From Legionella anisa (GTDB lineage: Bacteria > Pseudomonadota > Gammaproteobacteria > Legionellales > Legionellaceae), in the NCBI RefSeq assembly GCF_001467525.1, contig NZ_LNXS01000021.1, positions 1 to 64,000 on the forward strand: a DNA stretch of 64,000 nt, given 5' to 3'. Positions 39,478-49,325 of this stretch are shown here, piece by piece (positions within the stretch are counted from its first letter, which is position 1; each line of letters opens with the position of its first letter). A program made the position numbers and the translations under genes. Under the pieces are notes generated by a model. The model ran no database searches. It was not told the DNA's origin and worked only from the letters and a program-made list of their open reading frames with translations.

Positions 39478-39962
39478 TGATAAATAGCGAATCGAATAAG
39501 GTTATAACACTGAATTTACCCGATGAAACGGCAAGCGAGAGTTTTGCCGCTCACCTGGCCTCTTGCCTTTGTCCTTCCTTGATCATGACCTTTAGTGGTG
39601 ATTTGGGTGCGGGTAAAACAACTATTATTCGCGCCATGTTGAAACATCTAGGCATTCAATCTGCAATCAAAAGTCCTACCTTTTCATTGGTAGAAAGTTA
39701 TACATGCAATCATTTAACCATACACCATTTTGATCTCTACCGAATACACCATGAGGAAGAGTTGGAATATATGGGATTCAGGGATTATTTTACCCCGGAG
39801 AGTATCTGTTGTATTGAATGGGCAGAACATGCTGGAGGAACATTGCCTCATGTAGATATTCGTTTTAAGTTAGGTATTAAAGGGGCTGGACGTGAAATGC
39901 AAATTATGGCATTAAGTGCAGCGGGTAAAAGAATTTTAGCTTGCCTGGCAGGTGAAAGATGA
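39474..39962 (+). CDS. tsaE: tRNA threonylcarbamoyladenosine ATPase TsaE
   Basis: A 162-residue P-loop ATPase of the t6A37 pathway. GDLGAGKTT is the Walker A motif near residue 42, KSPTFSLVESY follows, and the IEWAEHAG segment is the family signature. It overlaps nnr by 4 bases and the next gene by 4. Confidence 0.96.
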   Translation: MMINSESNKVITLNLPDETASESFAAHLASCLCPSLIMTFSGDLGAGKTTIIRAMLKHLGIQSAIKSPTFSLVESYTCNHLTIHHFDLYRIHHEEELEYMGFRDYFTPESICCIEWAEHAGGTLPHVDIRFKLGIKGAGREMQIMALSAAGKRILACLAGER

Positions 39963-41392
39963 TATTTCGCACATGGTGTTTTGTTGTGATGTGTCTTTGC
40001 TCTATTGCAACATTTAGTGCTCAATTACATTCTGTTGTTTTAAAACAACAGGGGAACCAAACCTCACTTTTTCTAACAATTAATGGACCATTCACCCATA
40101 AATTATTTTTTTTGGATCACCCTGCGCGGGTAGTATTGGACTTAAAGGAAACACAACTCGCTGTGGATTTAAATCAATTGGGTTTAATTAACGGATTAGT
40201 AAAACAAGTTCGGAGTGGGCATTCGGAACCTAGAACCTTAAGATTGGTTTTTGAAGTGAATCAAAAAGTACAACTGCGATCATCTCCTTGGAAACCTAAT
40301 GGCGCTTTTGGAGGTATACGCGTTGATTTAGTACATAGTGGCCGTCTTGTTGCACCAATTGCAGCCAGTATTCCTAAAACTGCTATAGTGCAGAAAACAT
40401 ACACTACACCGAAAATACAACAGGCTAAATCACCCGCAAAAATTGAACCCAAGCGACCACAGCCTATTTTAGCAAATCAGAACCCTATTAAAGTAAGTAG
40501 TAGCCCTTCTAAACTGCGCGATGTTATTGTTGTTTTGGATGCCGGCCATGGGGGCAAGGACCCTGGAGCTCGAGGTCCACGTAAGTCTCGAGAAAAAGAT
40601 GTCGTCTTGGCAATTACCTTAAAACTAAAACAACTCATTGACAGACAGCCTGGTATGCGTGCCGTATTGACTCGTTCGGGAGATTATTACGTGGGTTTAC
40701 GACAACGCCTGGATATTGCCAGAAAATATAATGGGGATGTTTTTGTTGCCATTCATGCGGATGCATTTAATAACCCTCATTCAAATGGTGCTTCGGTATT
40801 TGCTTTATCACAAAGAGGAGCAACAAGTGAAGCAGCACGTTGGCTTGCAGAAAAGGAAAACTATTCTGAATTAGGTGGGGTGAATTTAGGTGATTTAGAT
40901 GATCAGAACGGTGTTGTACGCTCTGTGCTCATCGATTTATCACAAACAGCCACGATTAATTCAGGTTTGCAAATGGGGGGGCGAGTTTTAAATCAGCTCG
41001 GTAATTTTACTAATTTACATAATAACAAAGTGGAGCAAGCCGGGTTTGTCGTTTTGAAGTCTGCTGATATTCCTTCGATTTTGGTGGAAACAGGATTTAT
41101 TTCAAATCCTATAGAGGAACGAAATCTAACGAACCCTGCTTATCAAGCTCGATTGAGCCAAGCAATTTTTCAAGGCATTAAAGGATACTTCTGGGAAAAT
41201 CCCCCGCACGGATCGCGCATTGAAGCAATGACAACCAGTAATATCCATTTGGTTCGCGCTGGAGAAACGTTACCTGCGATTGCTGCACGTTATCATGTCT
41301 CCGTTGCGGCCTTACAAGCCATGAATCATTTGCGCGGCATTACTCGACTTAAGCCGGGGCAAAAATTGGTGATTCCTCAGGCATGGGCATAA
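39959..41392 (+). CDS. amiB: N-acetylmuramoyl-L-alanine amidase, AmiB/AmiC type
   Basis: A periplasmic cell-wall hydrolase for daughter-cell separation. In order: signal peptide (1-20), AMIN domain (about 23-125), a Pro/Lys-rich linker, Amidase_3 domain with the zinc ligands in LDAGHGGKDPGARG near residue 193, and a C-terminal LysM (HLVRAGETLPAIAARYHVS, about 430-475). The single LysM and genomic position favour AmiB. It overlaps mutL by 10 bases. Confidence 0.93.
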   Translation: MIFRTWCFVVMCLCSIATFSAQLHSVVLKQQGNQTSLFLTINGPFTHKLFFLDHPARVVLDLKETQLAVDLNQLGLINGLVKQVRSGHSEPRTLRLVFEVNQKVQLRSSPWKPNGAFGGIRVDLVHSGRLVAPIAASIPKTAIVQKTYTTPKIQQAKSPAKIEPKRPQPILANQNPIKVSSSPSKLRDVIVVLDAGHGGKDPGARGPRKSREKDVVLAITLKLKQLIDRQPGMRAVLTRSGDYYVGLRQRLDIARKYNGDVFVAIHADAFNNPHSNGASVFALSQRGATSEAARWLAEKENYSELGGVNLGDLDDQNGVVRSVLIDLSQTATINSGLQMGGRVLNQLGNFTNLHNNKVEQAGFVVLKSADIPSILVETGFISNPIEERNLTNPAYQARLSQAIFQGIKGYFWENPPHGSRIEAMTTSNIHLVRAGETLPAIAARYHVSVAALQAMNHLRGITRLKPGQKLVIPQAWA

Positions 41393-43020
41393 GAATTCAG
41401 CAATTACCACCGCTTATAGCAAATCAAATTGCTGCGGGGGAAGTAATCGAACGGCCTGCATCGGTAGTGAAAGAACTACTGGAAAATTCTTTTGATGCAG
41501 GTGCAGATGCGATTACTATAGAAATAGGCTATGGGGGCCTAAATCAAATCAAGATCAGTGATAATGGAATGGGCATCGTAGCAGAAGATTTGCCCTTGGC
41601 AATTGCTGCACATGCGACCAGCAAAATCACTACACTTAACGACTTATATGCAATTGATAGTATGGGCTTTCGTGGTGAAGCATTAGCCAGTATTGCTTCT
41701 GTAGCCAAAGTCACGATTAGCTCTAAGCCTGAACAACAAGAAACGGCAATGATGCTGCGAGTACAAGGTACAGAAAGAGCGTTATCCCCTTGTGCTCGCA
41801 CTGTAGGAACGACAGTAGATGTTGTTGATTTATTTTTTAATGCACCGGTACGAAAACGATTTTTAAAAAGCGAAAAACTAGAATTTCAAGCAATCGAAAC
41901 AGTAGTGAAACGTTTTGCTTTAAGTGCTCCCGGGATTGCACTAACCCTAAAACATAATGGGAAACAGGTTTTATCTCTTCCTGCTGCAACCAATGAACAA
42001 ACTCGTTTAACACGTATGACCCGTATATTGGGTAGTGCTTTTGTTAAAGAATCAATTTCTCTTGATGTAGAGCATGGTGCAATGAAACTTTATGGATGGA
42101 TAAGTAGTCCCAATTTTCAGCGTAGCCAGAATGATCGATTGTGGGTTTATATTAATCAGCGCATGGTAAAAGATAGGCTCATTCACCAGGCGCTAAAGCA
42201 GGCTTATGATGGTTTATTATATCCTGGTCGCTTTCCTGCCTGTGTTTTATACTTGACGATTAACCCTGCAGAGGTCGATGTGAACGTACATCCTACCAAG
42301 CATGAGGTGCGCTTTCAGCAGCCTCGTTTGATTTTTGATTTTTTTGTGTCACAATTGACTGCTGCATTGAAGTCAAAAAATGAGTTCAATGAAGAGATAA
42401 CATATACATCATTCGAACAGGCGAGTCCTGCTCAAGCAATTTATGAGTCCTACCCTAAATTGGCTGCATCAAGCAAAAGTGTTTATAGTTTAGAGACTGA
42501 ATTATCCTGGATCATTTTAAATAGCCGATACATTTTGGCGTTCATCCATCAACAACCTTATGTTGTTGATGTGGTGAGTCTGCATCAATATAGATTGCAG
42601 GAGCAAATGCATCAATTGGTTTTGCCTTTGGCAAGTAGACCTTTATTGGTAGCGATGCGTTATTCCTTTCCCGAAAAATTGCGCGGTAGTTCTCTGGATC
42701 AGTGCCTCAAACAATTAGGAATGAGTCTCGAATGGTTAGGAGAAAATGAAGCAGTCATTCGTAGTATACCACTGTGTATGCCCCACTTAGATTTGCGGTT
42801 ATTCTTGGACTCTGTCGCTGCCTGTGATGTAGTGAATCAGAATACTTTGCTTGAATTAATGAATCGAGCGCAAATATTTGATCCCAGACTTTTAAATCTT
42901 GAGGAAAAAATGGAATTAAATGAGCTGTTACTTCGCCTATATAAAGAAGGAAATAAAAGCTTGGGGTTATTTAAAGGATTAACAATTGAAGATTGTAGAA
43001 ACTTATTGACCTTTGAATAA
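41383..43020 (+). CDS. mutL: DNA mismatch repair protein MutL
   Basis: A GHKL ATPase coordinating mismatch repair. The N-terminal domain shows LLENSFDAGA, SDNGMGI, GFRGEALASIASV and HPTKHEVRF. The linker (about 335-370) is short and the C-terminal dimerisation domain lacks the DQHAxxER endonuclease motif. At 545 residues it is shorter than E. coli MutL (615). Confidence 0.95.
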   Translation: MGIRIQQLPPLIANQIAAGEVIERPASVVKELLENSFDAGADAITIEIGYGGLNQIKISDNGMGIVAEDLPLAIAAHATSKITTLNDLYAIDSMGFRGEALASIASVAKVTISSKPEQQETAMMLRVQGTERALSPCARTVGTTVDVVDLFFNAPVRKRFLKSEKLEFQAIETVVKRFALSAPGIALTLKHNGKQVLSLPAATNEQTRLTRMTRILGSAFVKESISLDVEHGAMKLYGWISSPNFQRSQNDRLWVYINQRMVKDRLIHQALKQAYDGLLYPGRFPACVLYLTINPAEVDVNVHPTKHEVRFQQPRLIFDFFVSQLTAALKSKNEFNEEITYTSFEQASPAQAIYESYPKLAASSKSVYSLETELSWIILNSRYILAFIHQQPYVVDVVSLHQYRLQEQMHQLVLPLASRPLLVAMRYSFPEKLRGSSLDQCLKQLGMSLEWLGENEAVIRSIPLCMPHLDLRLFLDSVAACDVVNQNTLLELMNRAQIFDPRLLNLEEKMELNELLLRLYKEGNKSLGLFKGLTIEDCRNLLTFE

Positions 43021-43165
43021 CCCCTAAATTTCTCGAAATATTTTTTATAAAAGCAAGAATAATACCCTAAGTTCTGAGGCCATTCCAAAATAGCTTAAAG
43101 AGCATACGAAGCTACTTTAATAGAAAAATTGATACAGTTTATTCTTCATACATCCTAGTTCCCTG

Positions 43166-43171
43166 TATAAT
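43166..43171 (+). promoter_or_regulatory. Possible -10 of a miaA promoter
   Basis: TATAAT lies 31 bases before the miaA start, within the 181-base gap after mutL. No good -35 is at the right distance, so this is tentative. Confidence 0.3.
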
Positions 43172-43201
43172 CGCTAAAAATAATTCATTTGATTGAGTTA
43201 A

Positions 43202-44140
43202 ATGGGTAAATTAGTTTTTTGTATCATGGGACCAACTGCCTCAGGAAAAACGGCTTTAGCTTGTGAATTAGTAGCACGATATCCTTTTGAAATTATTAGC
43301 GTTGATTCTGCAATGATTTATCGTGATATGAATATAGGAACTGCCAAGCCGACCCCTCATGAGCTGCACGTAGCGCCACATCACTTAATTGATATCAAGG
43401 ATCCGATTGAGTCCTACTCCGCTGCTCAATTTTGTACCGACTCTTTATCTTTGAGTGATGCGATCATCAAAAAAGGCAAAATCCCTTTGCTTGTGGGGGG
43501 AACGATGATGTATTTTAACGCGTTACAAAAAGGCTTATCTGCTTTGCCTGAAGCGAATCCGGCGATACGTCAGCAATTGGAAGAGGAGGCCGCATTATTG
43601 GGTTGGCCCGTTCTTCATCAAAAATTGGTACAGATTGATCCCGAATCTGCTGCACGAATTCATGCTCATGATGCACAACGAATTCAACGTGCATTAGAAG
43701 TATATTATGCGACTGGCAAAACCCTGTCTGTGTTTCTTGATCAACATAAGGAAAAGCCAGATTATCATTTTGTGAATTTTATTCTCTTTCCCGAACAACG
43801 AGCGTGGTTGCATGAACGCATTGCACAACGTTTTGATCATATGTTAGCCGAAGGTTTTCTTGACGAAGTAAAACAATTGCAACAAAAATGGCATTTAACC
43901 ATAAACTTGCCTTCCATGCGCTGTGTGGGGTATAGGCAAGCTCTTGAATATCTTCAAGGTGATTATGATTATTCTCTAATGCGTGACAAAGGGATTGCGG
44001 CTACCCGGCAATTGGCGAAACGTCAATTAACTTGGCTCAGGCATTGGGGAGAGGCTTTTTATTATGATCCACAAAATAGCGCTTTTCGCGATGAGATTAT
44101 AGCGAAAATTGAGGAAATATTAGATAATCCTATTAAATAA
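43202..44140 (+). CDS. miaA: tRNA dimethylallyltransferase
   Basis: Adds the isopentenyl group to A37 of tRNAs reading U-starting codons. The P-loop GPTASGKTAL is at residues 9-18, SVDSAMIYRDMNIGTAKP follows, and GGTMMYFNAL and MRCVGYRQALEYL are family motifs. It has 312 residues. hfq does not follow, unlike in E. coli. Confidence 0.96.
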   Translation: MGKLVFCIMGPTASGKTALACELVARYPFEIISVDSAMIYRDMNIGTAKPTPHELHVAPHHLIDIKDPIESYSAAQFCTDSLSLSDAIIKKGKIPLLVGGTMMYFNALQKGLSALPEANPAIRQQLEEEAALLGWPVLHQKLVQIDPESAARIHAHDAQRIQRALEVYYATGKTLSVFLDQHKEKPDYHFVNFILFPEQRAWLHERIAQRFDHMLAEGFLDEVKQLQQKWHLTINLPSMRCVGYRQALEYLQGDYDYSLMRDKGIAATRQLAKRQLTWLRHWGEAFYYDPQNSAFRDEIIAKIEEILDNPIK

Positions 44141-44156
44141 GATTTAAAGGAACATC

Positions 44157-44354
44157 ATGTCAAAAGCCAAAAAAAAAGAACCAGCGAGTACAAAAAAAAA
44201 TTATGTGGTACACCCTAATGAATTACCTCTGAGCTGTCCAACAAAAGATATGGTGTTATGGAATGCTCATCCTAAGGTTTATTTACCGATTGAAAAAACC
44301 GGAGTAGAAGTGTGTCCTTATTGTGGTTCACGCTTTGTTTTACAGAATGATTAA
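44157..44354 (+). CDS. Zinc-finger (zf-CHCC) domain protein
   Basis: A 65-residue protein with a Lys-rich start and the CHCC-type zinc site: a Cys in ELPLSCPT, the His in WNAHPKVYLP and the pair CPYCGSRF. The same domain occurs in NDUFS6-like proteins. AAAGGA precedes the ATG. It overlaps the following gene by 8 bases. Confidence 0.88.
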   Translation: MSKAKKKEPASTKKNYVVHPNELPLSCPTKDMVLWNAHPKVYLPIEKTGVEVCPYCGSRFVLQND

Positions 44355-45378
44355 ATCCATTTGTATTGTACGCTTATCTGCATTAGGTGATGTTCTAATG
44401 GCTGTTCCGCTCATTAGAACCTTACAAGCCAATCTACCGCAAGCCAAATTGACTTGGATTATTTCCAGGCCTGCTTTTGATTTGGTAGAAGGCATGGATG
44501 GAGTAGAGTTCATTTTAATTGATAAACCGCACGGTCTTATGGACTACTGGCGCTTTAAAAAGCAAATGAAAGGACGTGTCTTTGATGTGTTATTGGCGCC
44601 GCAAGCAAGTCTCAGAACGAATTTTCTTTATCCCCTGATCAAAGCAAAAAGAAAAATAGGGTACGATGAGCATCGAGCAAATGATGCACATGGCTTATTT
44701 GTCAATGAGCGAATTACTCCAGGCTTAGAGCATACCTTGGATGGTTTTTTGAAGTTTGCTCAGGCTTTAGGTATAAAGGAGCGTGTTATTCGCTGGGATT
44801 TACCCATTTCTTCCGCAGATTATGAATGGGCAGAGCAACAGCTACCCAAGCAAGGTCCCATTTTGGTAGTGAATCCCGCGGCAAGTAAACCTGAGCGTAG
44901 TTGGCCCGTTGCCCGTTATATTGACGTCTTGCAAAAAGCACAAAAACAATGGAAGGTACAGGTAATCATTACGGGGGGGCCGATTGATTTTGATAAACAG
45001 TTGGCAGAACAGATTACGCAAGCGATTCCTGCTGCAATTAATCTCGTCGGTAAAACCAAACCCAAACAATTATTGGCACTTATCAGCAAAGCAACAGTAG
45101 TTCTTTGCCCTGATACGGGTCCTTCACATATGTCTACGGCGGTAAACACCCCAGTTGTTGCCTTACATGCGGTGACTAACCCGCTTATTTCTGGCCCTTA
45201 TCTTTTTCAACATTTGGTTGTAAATCATTATCCTGAAGCCGCAGAAAAAATTCTTGGCAGCAAGTGTATTGAAGAGGTTTGGGGACAGCATGTGCATGGT
45301 GAAGAACCTATGCAATTAATTTCTGTCGATGAGGTAATGGAGAAGCTATCCATTATTTTAGAGGGTACAACTCAATAA
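44347..45378 (+). CDS. Heptosyltransferase-like glycosyltransferase, family 9
   Basis: A GT9 enzyme of 343 residues, probably transferring a heptose or similar sugar to LPS core. It begins SICIVRLSALGDVLMAVPLIRTL, and has the nucleotide-sugar site VVNPAASKPERSWP and CPDTGPSHMSTAVNTPVVALH. The start at 44347 matches the family N-terminus. It could be a WaaC/WaaF/WaaQ relative; the exact acceptor is unknown. Confidence 0.88.
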   Translation: MIKSICIVRLSALGDVLMAVPLIRTLQANLPQAKLTWIISRPAFDLVEGMDGVEFILIDKPHGLMDYWRFKKQMKGRVFDVLLAPQASLRTNFLYPLIKAKRKIGYDEHRANDAHGLFVNERITPGLEHTLDGFLKFAQALGIKERVIRWDLPISSADYEWAEQQLPKQGPILVVNPAASKPERSWPVARYIDVLQKAQKQWKVQVIITGGPIDFDKQLAEQITQAIPAAINLVGKTKPKQLLALISKATVVLCPDTGPSHMSTAVNTPVVALHAVTNPLISGPYLFQHLVVNHYPEAAEKILGSKCIEEVWGQHVHGEEPMQLISVDEVMEKLSIILEGTTQ

Positions 45379-45399
45379 ATTCATAGAGTTATAATATGT

Positions 45400-45488
45400 G
45401 TAGCCTGGCTGGGCGAGTCGGTTGGGTCGTTCGCCCCAACAAATTCACAATATCTCAGTTTAAATTGTTGGGTCAAAAATGACCCAAC
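45400..45488. repeat. Composite intergenic repeat with two hairpins
   Basis: It starts with GTAGCCTGG as in the REP-like family, but then carries GTTGGG/CCCAAC (45421-45440) and GTTGGGTCA/TGACCCAAC (45467-45488), a second repeat type ending in CCTAC. It may also end transcription of the GT9 gene. Confidence 0.55.
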
Positions 45489-45516
45489 CTACTATATCAT
45501 TATGGGATAAATGATA

Positions 45517-45894
45517 TTAATGACACGATTTGGGTTGTCCCGTCTTATCACAGATAGGCGTATGGTTTTCAATACAAAATTGATGGGTCGTTATCTTGCA
45601 AGGGGGTCTAGGTTCACTCTGAAATATCGTTGCAAGACATTCCCCTTGATTTTTAAAGATTAAGCCTGGGTCACAATGTGTTGTTTGTGATAAAGGGGTG
45701 CACGTCAATTTATCGAAATCCAAGCAATAGGGACTACTGGCTTCCCAGTCATTATAGGGAATGCACGCGCAGTATTGATAAATATCTGGATAGCAACCAT
45801 CTTCGTCGGGACCGCAGAGAAAATAACGATCACTGCAATAACTGGGGGTAATCATCATGAAATACAGCAGCATGAAAAGCTTGATTTTTTCCAT
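45517..45894 (-). CDS. Small cysteine-rich secreted protein, unknown
   Basis: I do not recognise it. A 125-residue protein with a signal peptide (about residues 1-19 or 20) and 12 cysteines in the mature part, enough for six disulfides, with Pro, Asp and aromatic residues between them. AAAGGAATAAT precedes the ATG. It stands alone between the GT9 gene and the P-type ATPase. The pattern suggests a compact disulfide-rich periplasmic or extracellular protein; no family is assigned. Confidence 0.75.
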   Translation of the reverse strand: MEKIKLFMLLYFMMITPSYCSDRYFLCGPDEDGCYPDIYQYCACIPYNDWEASSPYCLDFDKLTCTPLSQTTHCDPGLIFKNQGECLATIFQSEPRPPCKITTHQFCIENHTPICDKTGQPKSCH

Positions 45895-46002
45895 TGTTAT
45901 TATTCCTTTCTAGTTAGACTCTATTTTTCCATGTAGAAATGTGGTTTATCAAACCGCACAGCATTGTAGACTATTGGTGCTTCGAAAAACAAATTGACTT
46001 TT

Positions 46003-46061
46003 GTAGCCTGGGTGCAGCGAAGCGAAACCCGGGAAGTGTGGCCAAAATAAACCCAGGCTAC
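46003..46061. repeat. REP-like element with one damaged arm
   Basis: The left arm GTAGCCTGGGTGCAGCGAAG...CCCGGG is intact, but the right arm is reduced to ACCCAGGCTAC after a GTGTGGCCAAAATAA spacer. Confidence 0.75.
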
Positions 46062-46084
46062 ATTACTGCACTAACTCTGCTTTG

Positions 46085-49000
46085 TTAATGAGAGTTTGAA
46101 CAATTCGTCCCATCCAAAATCGGTTCATTTTCCGGTCGTGGCTTTTCCTTACTTTTATATGTTCTGTCGAGGAAGAAATCAATCGTTTTTTCCTTGGCTG
46201 CTGTATCAATTGGCTCAAGTTTACCAAGATCTAGGGAAGTGCTGCTTGGGCGGTGTTCACTTGCATCTTGGGTACATGGTCCAGATAATAAAGAAGTGGA
46301 TAGAATACCAAGGAACACTCCAATCAGGCTAAGCGCCGATAAAGTACATGCGCTACTAAATCCTATAGCCGTTCCAGCTGTAAAGGCTATAAGCGGTAAG
46401 GCTAATCCTCCTGTTGCAATGGTTGCTACCAAAACGCTGCTGATGAGCAGGGTGCTTGCTGTCAATAATAAGCCAATTGAAAGATTGGAGCTTAATAGTT
46501 TTTTAGGCCATGCAATCTCTTTATCTAAAGCGGAGTCAATATTAAGTTGAGTTCGATAAGAATTAAATAAAACAAAAAGTGTTGTCGATAGCATAATAGC
46601 CATCGGGATTAATGGAGAAACAGCAACCCCCGCTATAGAAAAACTAATGATAAAAGCAAGAAAAGCAAGGGTACTATAAATAAGTATTCCTTTGTTTTGA
46701 GTTATATTTTGCTGCAAGGAGCGATTTAATTTATTGTGCACAAATAGATAGTCTAATGAACCATTTAAAGTAATATCAGTAAAAAATGATGACTTGTCAT
46801 TAGAGTCCATTGCACAGCTAACGCCTCCTTTTTCAGAGACAATCCGACAACAAGGGGCATCATTTAGGCCATCCCCTACAAACCACACTCCTTTAGGATT
46901 GGCTCCTTTTTCTTCCATTTTTTCTTTTAAAAAAGTCTCTTTATCTTTTGGCGTTTGCCCTGCATGAATATCTTCTTCGTTAAAAATAGGGACCATTTGG
47001 TTATTAATAAAAATAGGACCCATATGTTTATTAAAGCCTTTGGCTGATGAAAGGTTATCTCCGGTTAACATGATAATCTTTTTCCCCTCTCTTCTTAACC
47101 GGGTGAGTGCCTCGATGACCCCTTTTCTTACTTCATGTTTCACATAGATAACCCCTTTATAGATTCCATCTTCTGCAACACAGACTGCTGAAAAGCCTTG
47201 CTCGATTTTTGTTTTTTTAGGTTCAGGGAGAGTAATACCACGATCCCTTAAGTAGTCAACGCTTCCAATCTGGATTATTCGTTCTTGCACTCGCGCTGAG
47301 AGTCCTCGATTTTTAGGGTCCATCGTGCACTCGTTTATTTCATCAAAACGAGGTTCATTATTATTAATAGCAACCTTATAGTATTTTTGAATTGCCTTAG
47401 CGAGAGGGTGCCCTCTACCATAAGCTTTTTCCAGTAAATAGATTCTTTGCCATAATGACGAATTGATAGGAATGTCAGAAGATTCAACAATGGAATTTCC
47501 TGTCGTTAATGTTCCTGTTTTATCAAAAACTACAGTATGGATTTCGTCCGATTGCGGTGCAATTAAACTGTCATCACGTAATTGGATGCCTTTATTATTA
47601 CGATGATGGATGCTGATGAGCTGTGGTAATTGATGAGCAATAGCAATAGTGCAAGGACATACAGAAAACAAAATGCCAATGATGTTTTGCATTACTAAAG
47701 GAATAGTCGCTATTCCTAATCCAATAGGGGTAAAAATAGCTGCCAAAAAACCAAGGATAACAAGTGCTGTGTACAGATAAGCAAATTTGGGGATTTCTTC
47801 TTTGGGAGTCGCTGATTCTTTAGCTCGATTTGAGCGAAAGAGAAGAGTATTAACTGTGCTGTTGTATGAGTTTTTCTCAGCATAAACAGTAACTTTTTTT
47901 CCAAGATTAATAGCACCCGAAGGAATATGCTGCCATAATTGTTTTGTTTGGTGCGGTTCACCCGTCAAAAGAGATGCATCAATTACTGTGTTGCCTTGAA
48001 TTAAAATACAATCCACTGGAAAGCACTCGCCGGCGTTCACTTCAATGAGCATTCCTTCTCTTAAAAGATTTCTTTTTTCTTCACTTATTTCTTTGCTATT
48101 TAATAATTCTTGGATGAATAATAGGTGTTCTTCTTTATTCAGTTGTGAATCAATTTCTGAAGAGTTTTGTTTCTGCGATGAAAGTAATTGGTTAATTTTT
48201 TTTGATAAGAGTTCTAGTTCAGGTTGAGTTAGTTCATAACAGCGGTACGTTTCTGACATTTGAGGAAATAATGTTTTAATTCCTTTCAATTGAATTTTCT
48301 TGGATTTTTCAATAACAAGACGCTTAACCTCATCCATTCCATTGATGCAAGCAATCAACATGGTTGGCATCATAAAGTTCATAAAAATCATAGAAAAATT
48401 ACTTGCTAAAGGCATGCTAATGGCATGAAAAAGAGTATGAGCCATAGATAAAAACCAGCCTAGGCTAATGGTCGTTGCCATATTTGTAAAATTTTTGGCG
48501 CGGAAGTTACGAAAAAAAGCAAATAAATACTCTCGAGCGGTAAATGCAGTTGAAAAAAAAGTAAGCGCGGTTAAGCCAATGGTTAAAATTATTGATGGAG
48601 GAAATGTAAGTGTTAAAGCAAGTACAGCTCCCATGCACATTAGGTTAACAAATATGTTAATCCAATTTTTTTTGTCGTTGGGTTTATTCTCTTTCTCTTT
48701 TTGATCGTCGACGATCTCAAAAATAATTTCTTCTTTAATTTTGGCAAAGAGAATGGAATTAAAGTTTTTTATAGGAATAAAATTATTTTTTTCAGTTTCA
48801 ATAGAAATAGTGAATTGATGAATGCCTAAACCACTGGGCTCAGCATCTACGATAAGTCGTGCATCTGCAGGAAGAATCTCTTTCTTTTTACAATCATCGA
48901 TACACGCATGCAGGAGGCCTTGTATTGTATTACCACAACCATTAAAGCACATGATGCCAGAGACTAAGAACGATTTTTGAAAGATAATAGTTTTTGACAT
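46085..49000 (-). CDS. P1B-type heavy-metal-transporting ATPase, unusual
   Basis: A 971-residue cation pump with an HMA-like N-terminus in which the metal motif reads MCFNGC (Cys 18 and 22, wider than CxxC). It has the actuator motif TGEP (346-349), the channel motif CPC (448-450), the phosphorylated Asp in DKTGTLT (493), the HP motif (531-532) and GDGLND (709-714), so the catalytic parts are intact. CPC points to Cu(I)/Ag(I)-type transport. A charged insert (about 250-310) precedes the actuator. After the usual last helices come two extra hydrophobic segments (about 841-905) and a hydrophilic tail of 65 residues. It is monocistronic with no copper chaperone or CueR-like regulator nearby. Confidence 0.85.
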   Translation of the reverse strand: MSKTIIFQKSFLVSGIMCFNGCGNTIQGLLHACIDDCKKKEILPADARLIVDAEPSGLGIHQFTISIETEKNNFIPIKNFNSILFAKIKEEIIFEIVDDQKEKENKPNDKKNWINIFVNLMCMGAVLALTLTFPPSIILTIGLTALTFFSTAFTAREYLFAFFRNFRAKNFTNMATTISLGWFLSMAHTLFHAISMPLASNFSMIFMNFMMPTMLIACINGMDEVKRLVIEKSKKIQLKGIKTLFPQMSETYRCYELTQPELELLSKKINQLLSSQKQNSSEIDSQLNKEEHLLFIQELLNSKEISEEKRNLLREGMLIEVNAGECFPVDCILIQGNTVIDASLLTGEPHQTKQLWQHIPSGAINLGKKVTVYAEKNSYNSTVNTLLFRSNRAKESATPKEEIPKFAYLYTALVILGFLAAIFTPIGLGIATIPLVMQNIIGILFSVCPCTIAIAHQLPQLISIHHRNNKGIQLRDDSLIAPQSDEIHTVVFDKTGTLTTGNSIVESSDIPINSSLWQRIYLLEKAYGRGHPLAKAIQKYYKVAINNNEPRFDEINECTMDPKNRGLSARVQERIIQIGSVDYLRDRGITLPEPKKTKIEQGFSAVCVAEDGIYKGVIYVKHEVRKGVIEALTRLRREGKKIIMLTGDNLSSAKGFNKHMGPIFINNQMVPIFNEEDIHAGQTPKDKETFLKEKMEEKGANPKGVWFVGDGLNDAPCCRIVSEKGGVSCAMDSNDKSSFFTDITLNGSLDYLFVHNKLNRSLQQNITQNKGILIYSTLAFLAFIISFSIAGVAVSPLIPMAIMLSTTLFVLFNSYRTQLNIDSALDKEIAWPKKLLSSNLSIGLLLTASTLLISSVLVATIATGGLALPLIAFTAGTAIGFSSACTLSALSLIGVFLGILSTSLLSGPCTQDASEHRPSSTSLDLGKLEPIDTAAKEKTIDFFLDRTYKSKEKPRPENEPILDGTNCSNSH

Positions 49001-49283
49001 AGGAAAATGAGCGCATTAAATGCGTCAATTTAAATTACTTTGATCCAAATGTCATCAACTATTTAACTGATTATTTAACGAAATTACCCAACTCACAACC
49101 TTACTTAATACTCTTTATCCGTTATCAATAAGATATACTAAACTAAGACCTTTTTATGCGTGAAATCATATACACCATTTTATAAAATGTGTTAGGAATT
49201 TTTTATAAAAATTTTAGTTTAAGTGCAATCCATCACTGAAAATGTTCATGATAGAGTGATGCTTTTTAAACTGAGTTTTTGAA

Positions 49284-49314
49284 ACGGGGTGAAAAGAGAT
49301 TTCTTTCACCCCGT
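49284..49314 (-). terminator. Terminator-like hairpin after icmX
   Basis: ACGGGGTGAAA and TTTCACCCCGT form an 11-bp stem 12 bases beyond the icmX stop. The rest of the 325-base gap to the ATPase start shows only AT-rich sequence. Confidence 0.7.
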
Positions 49315-49325
49315 ACTTTTTAGAG

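Noticed and set aside
46194..46550. 118-codon open frame opposite the P1B ATPase 3' end
   Set aside because: Antisense to a clear coding region; explained as a shadow frame.
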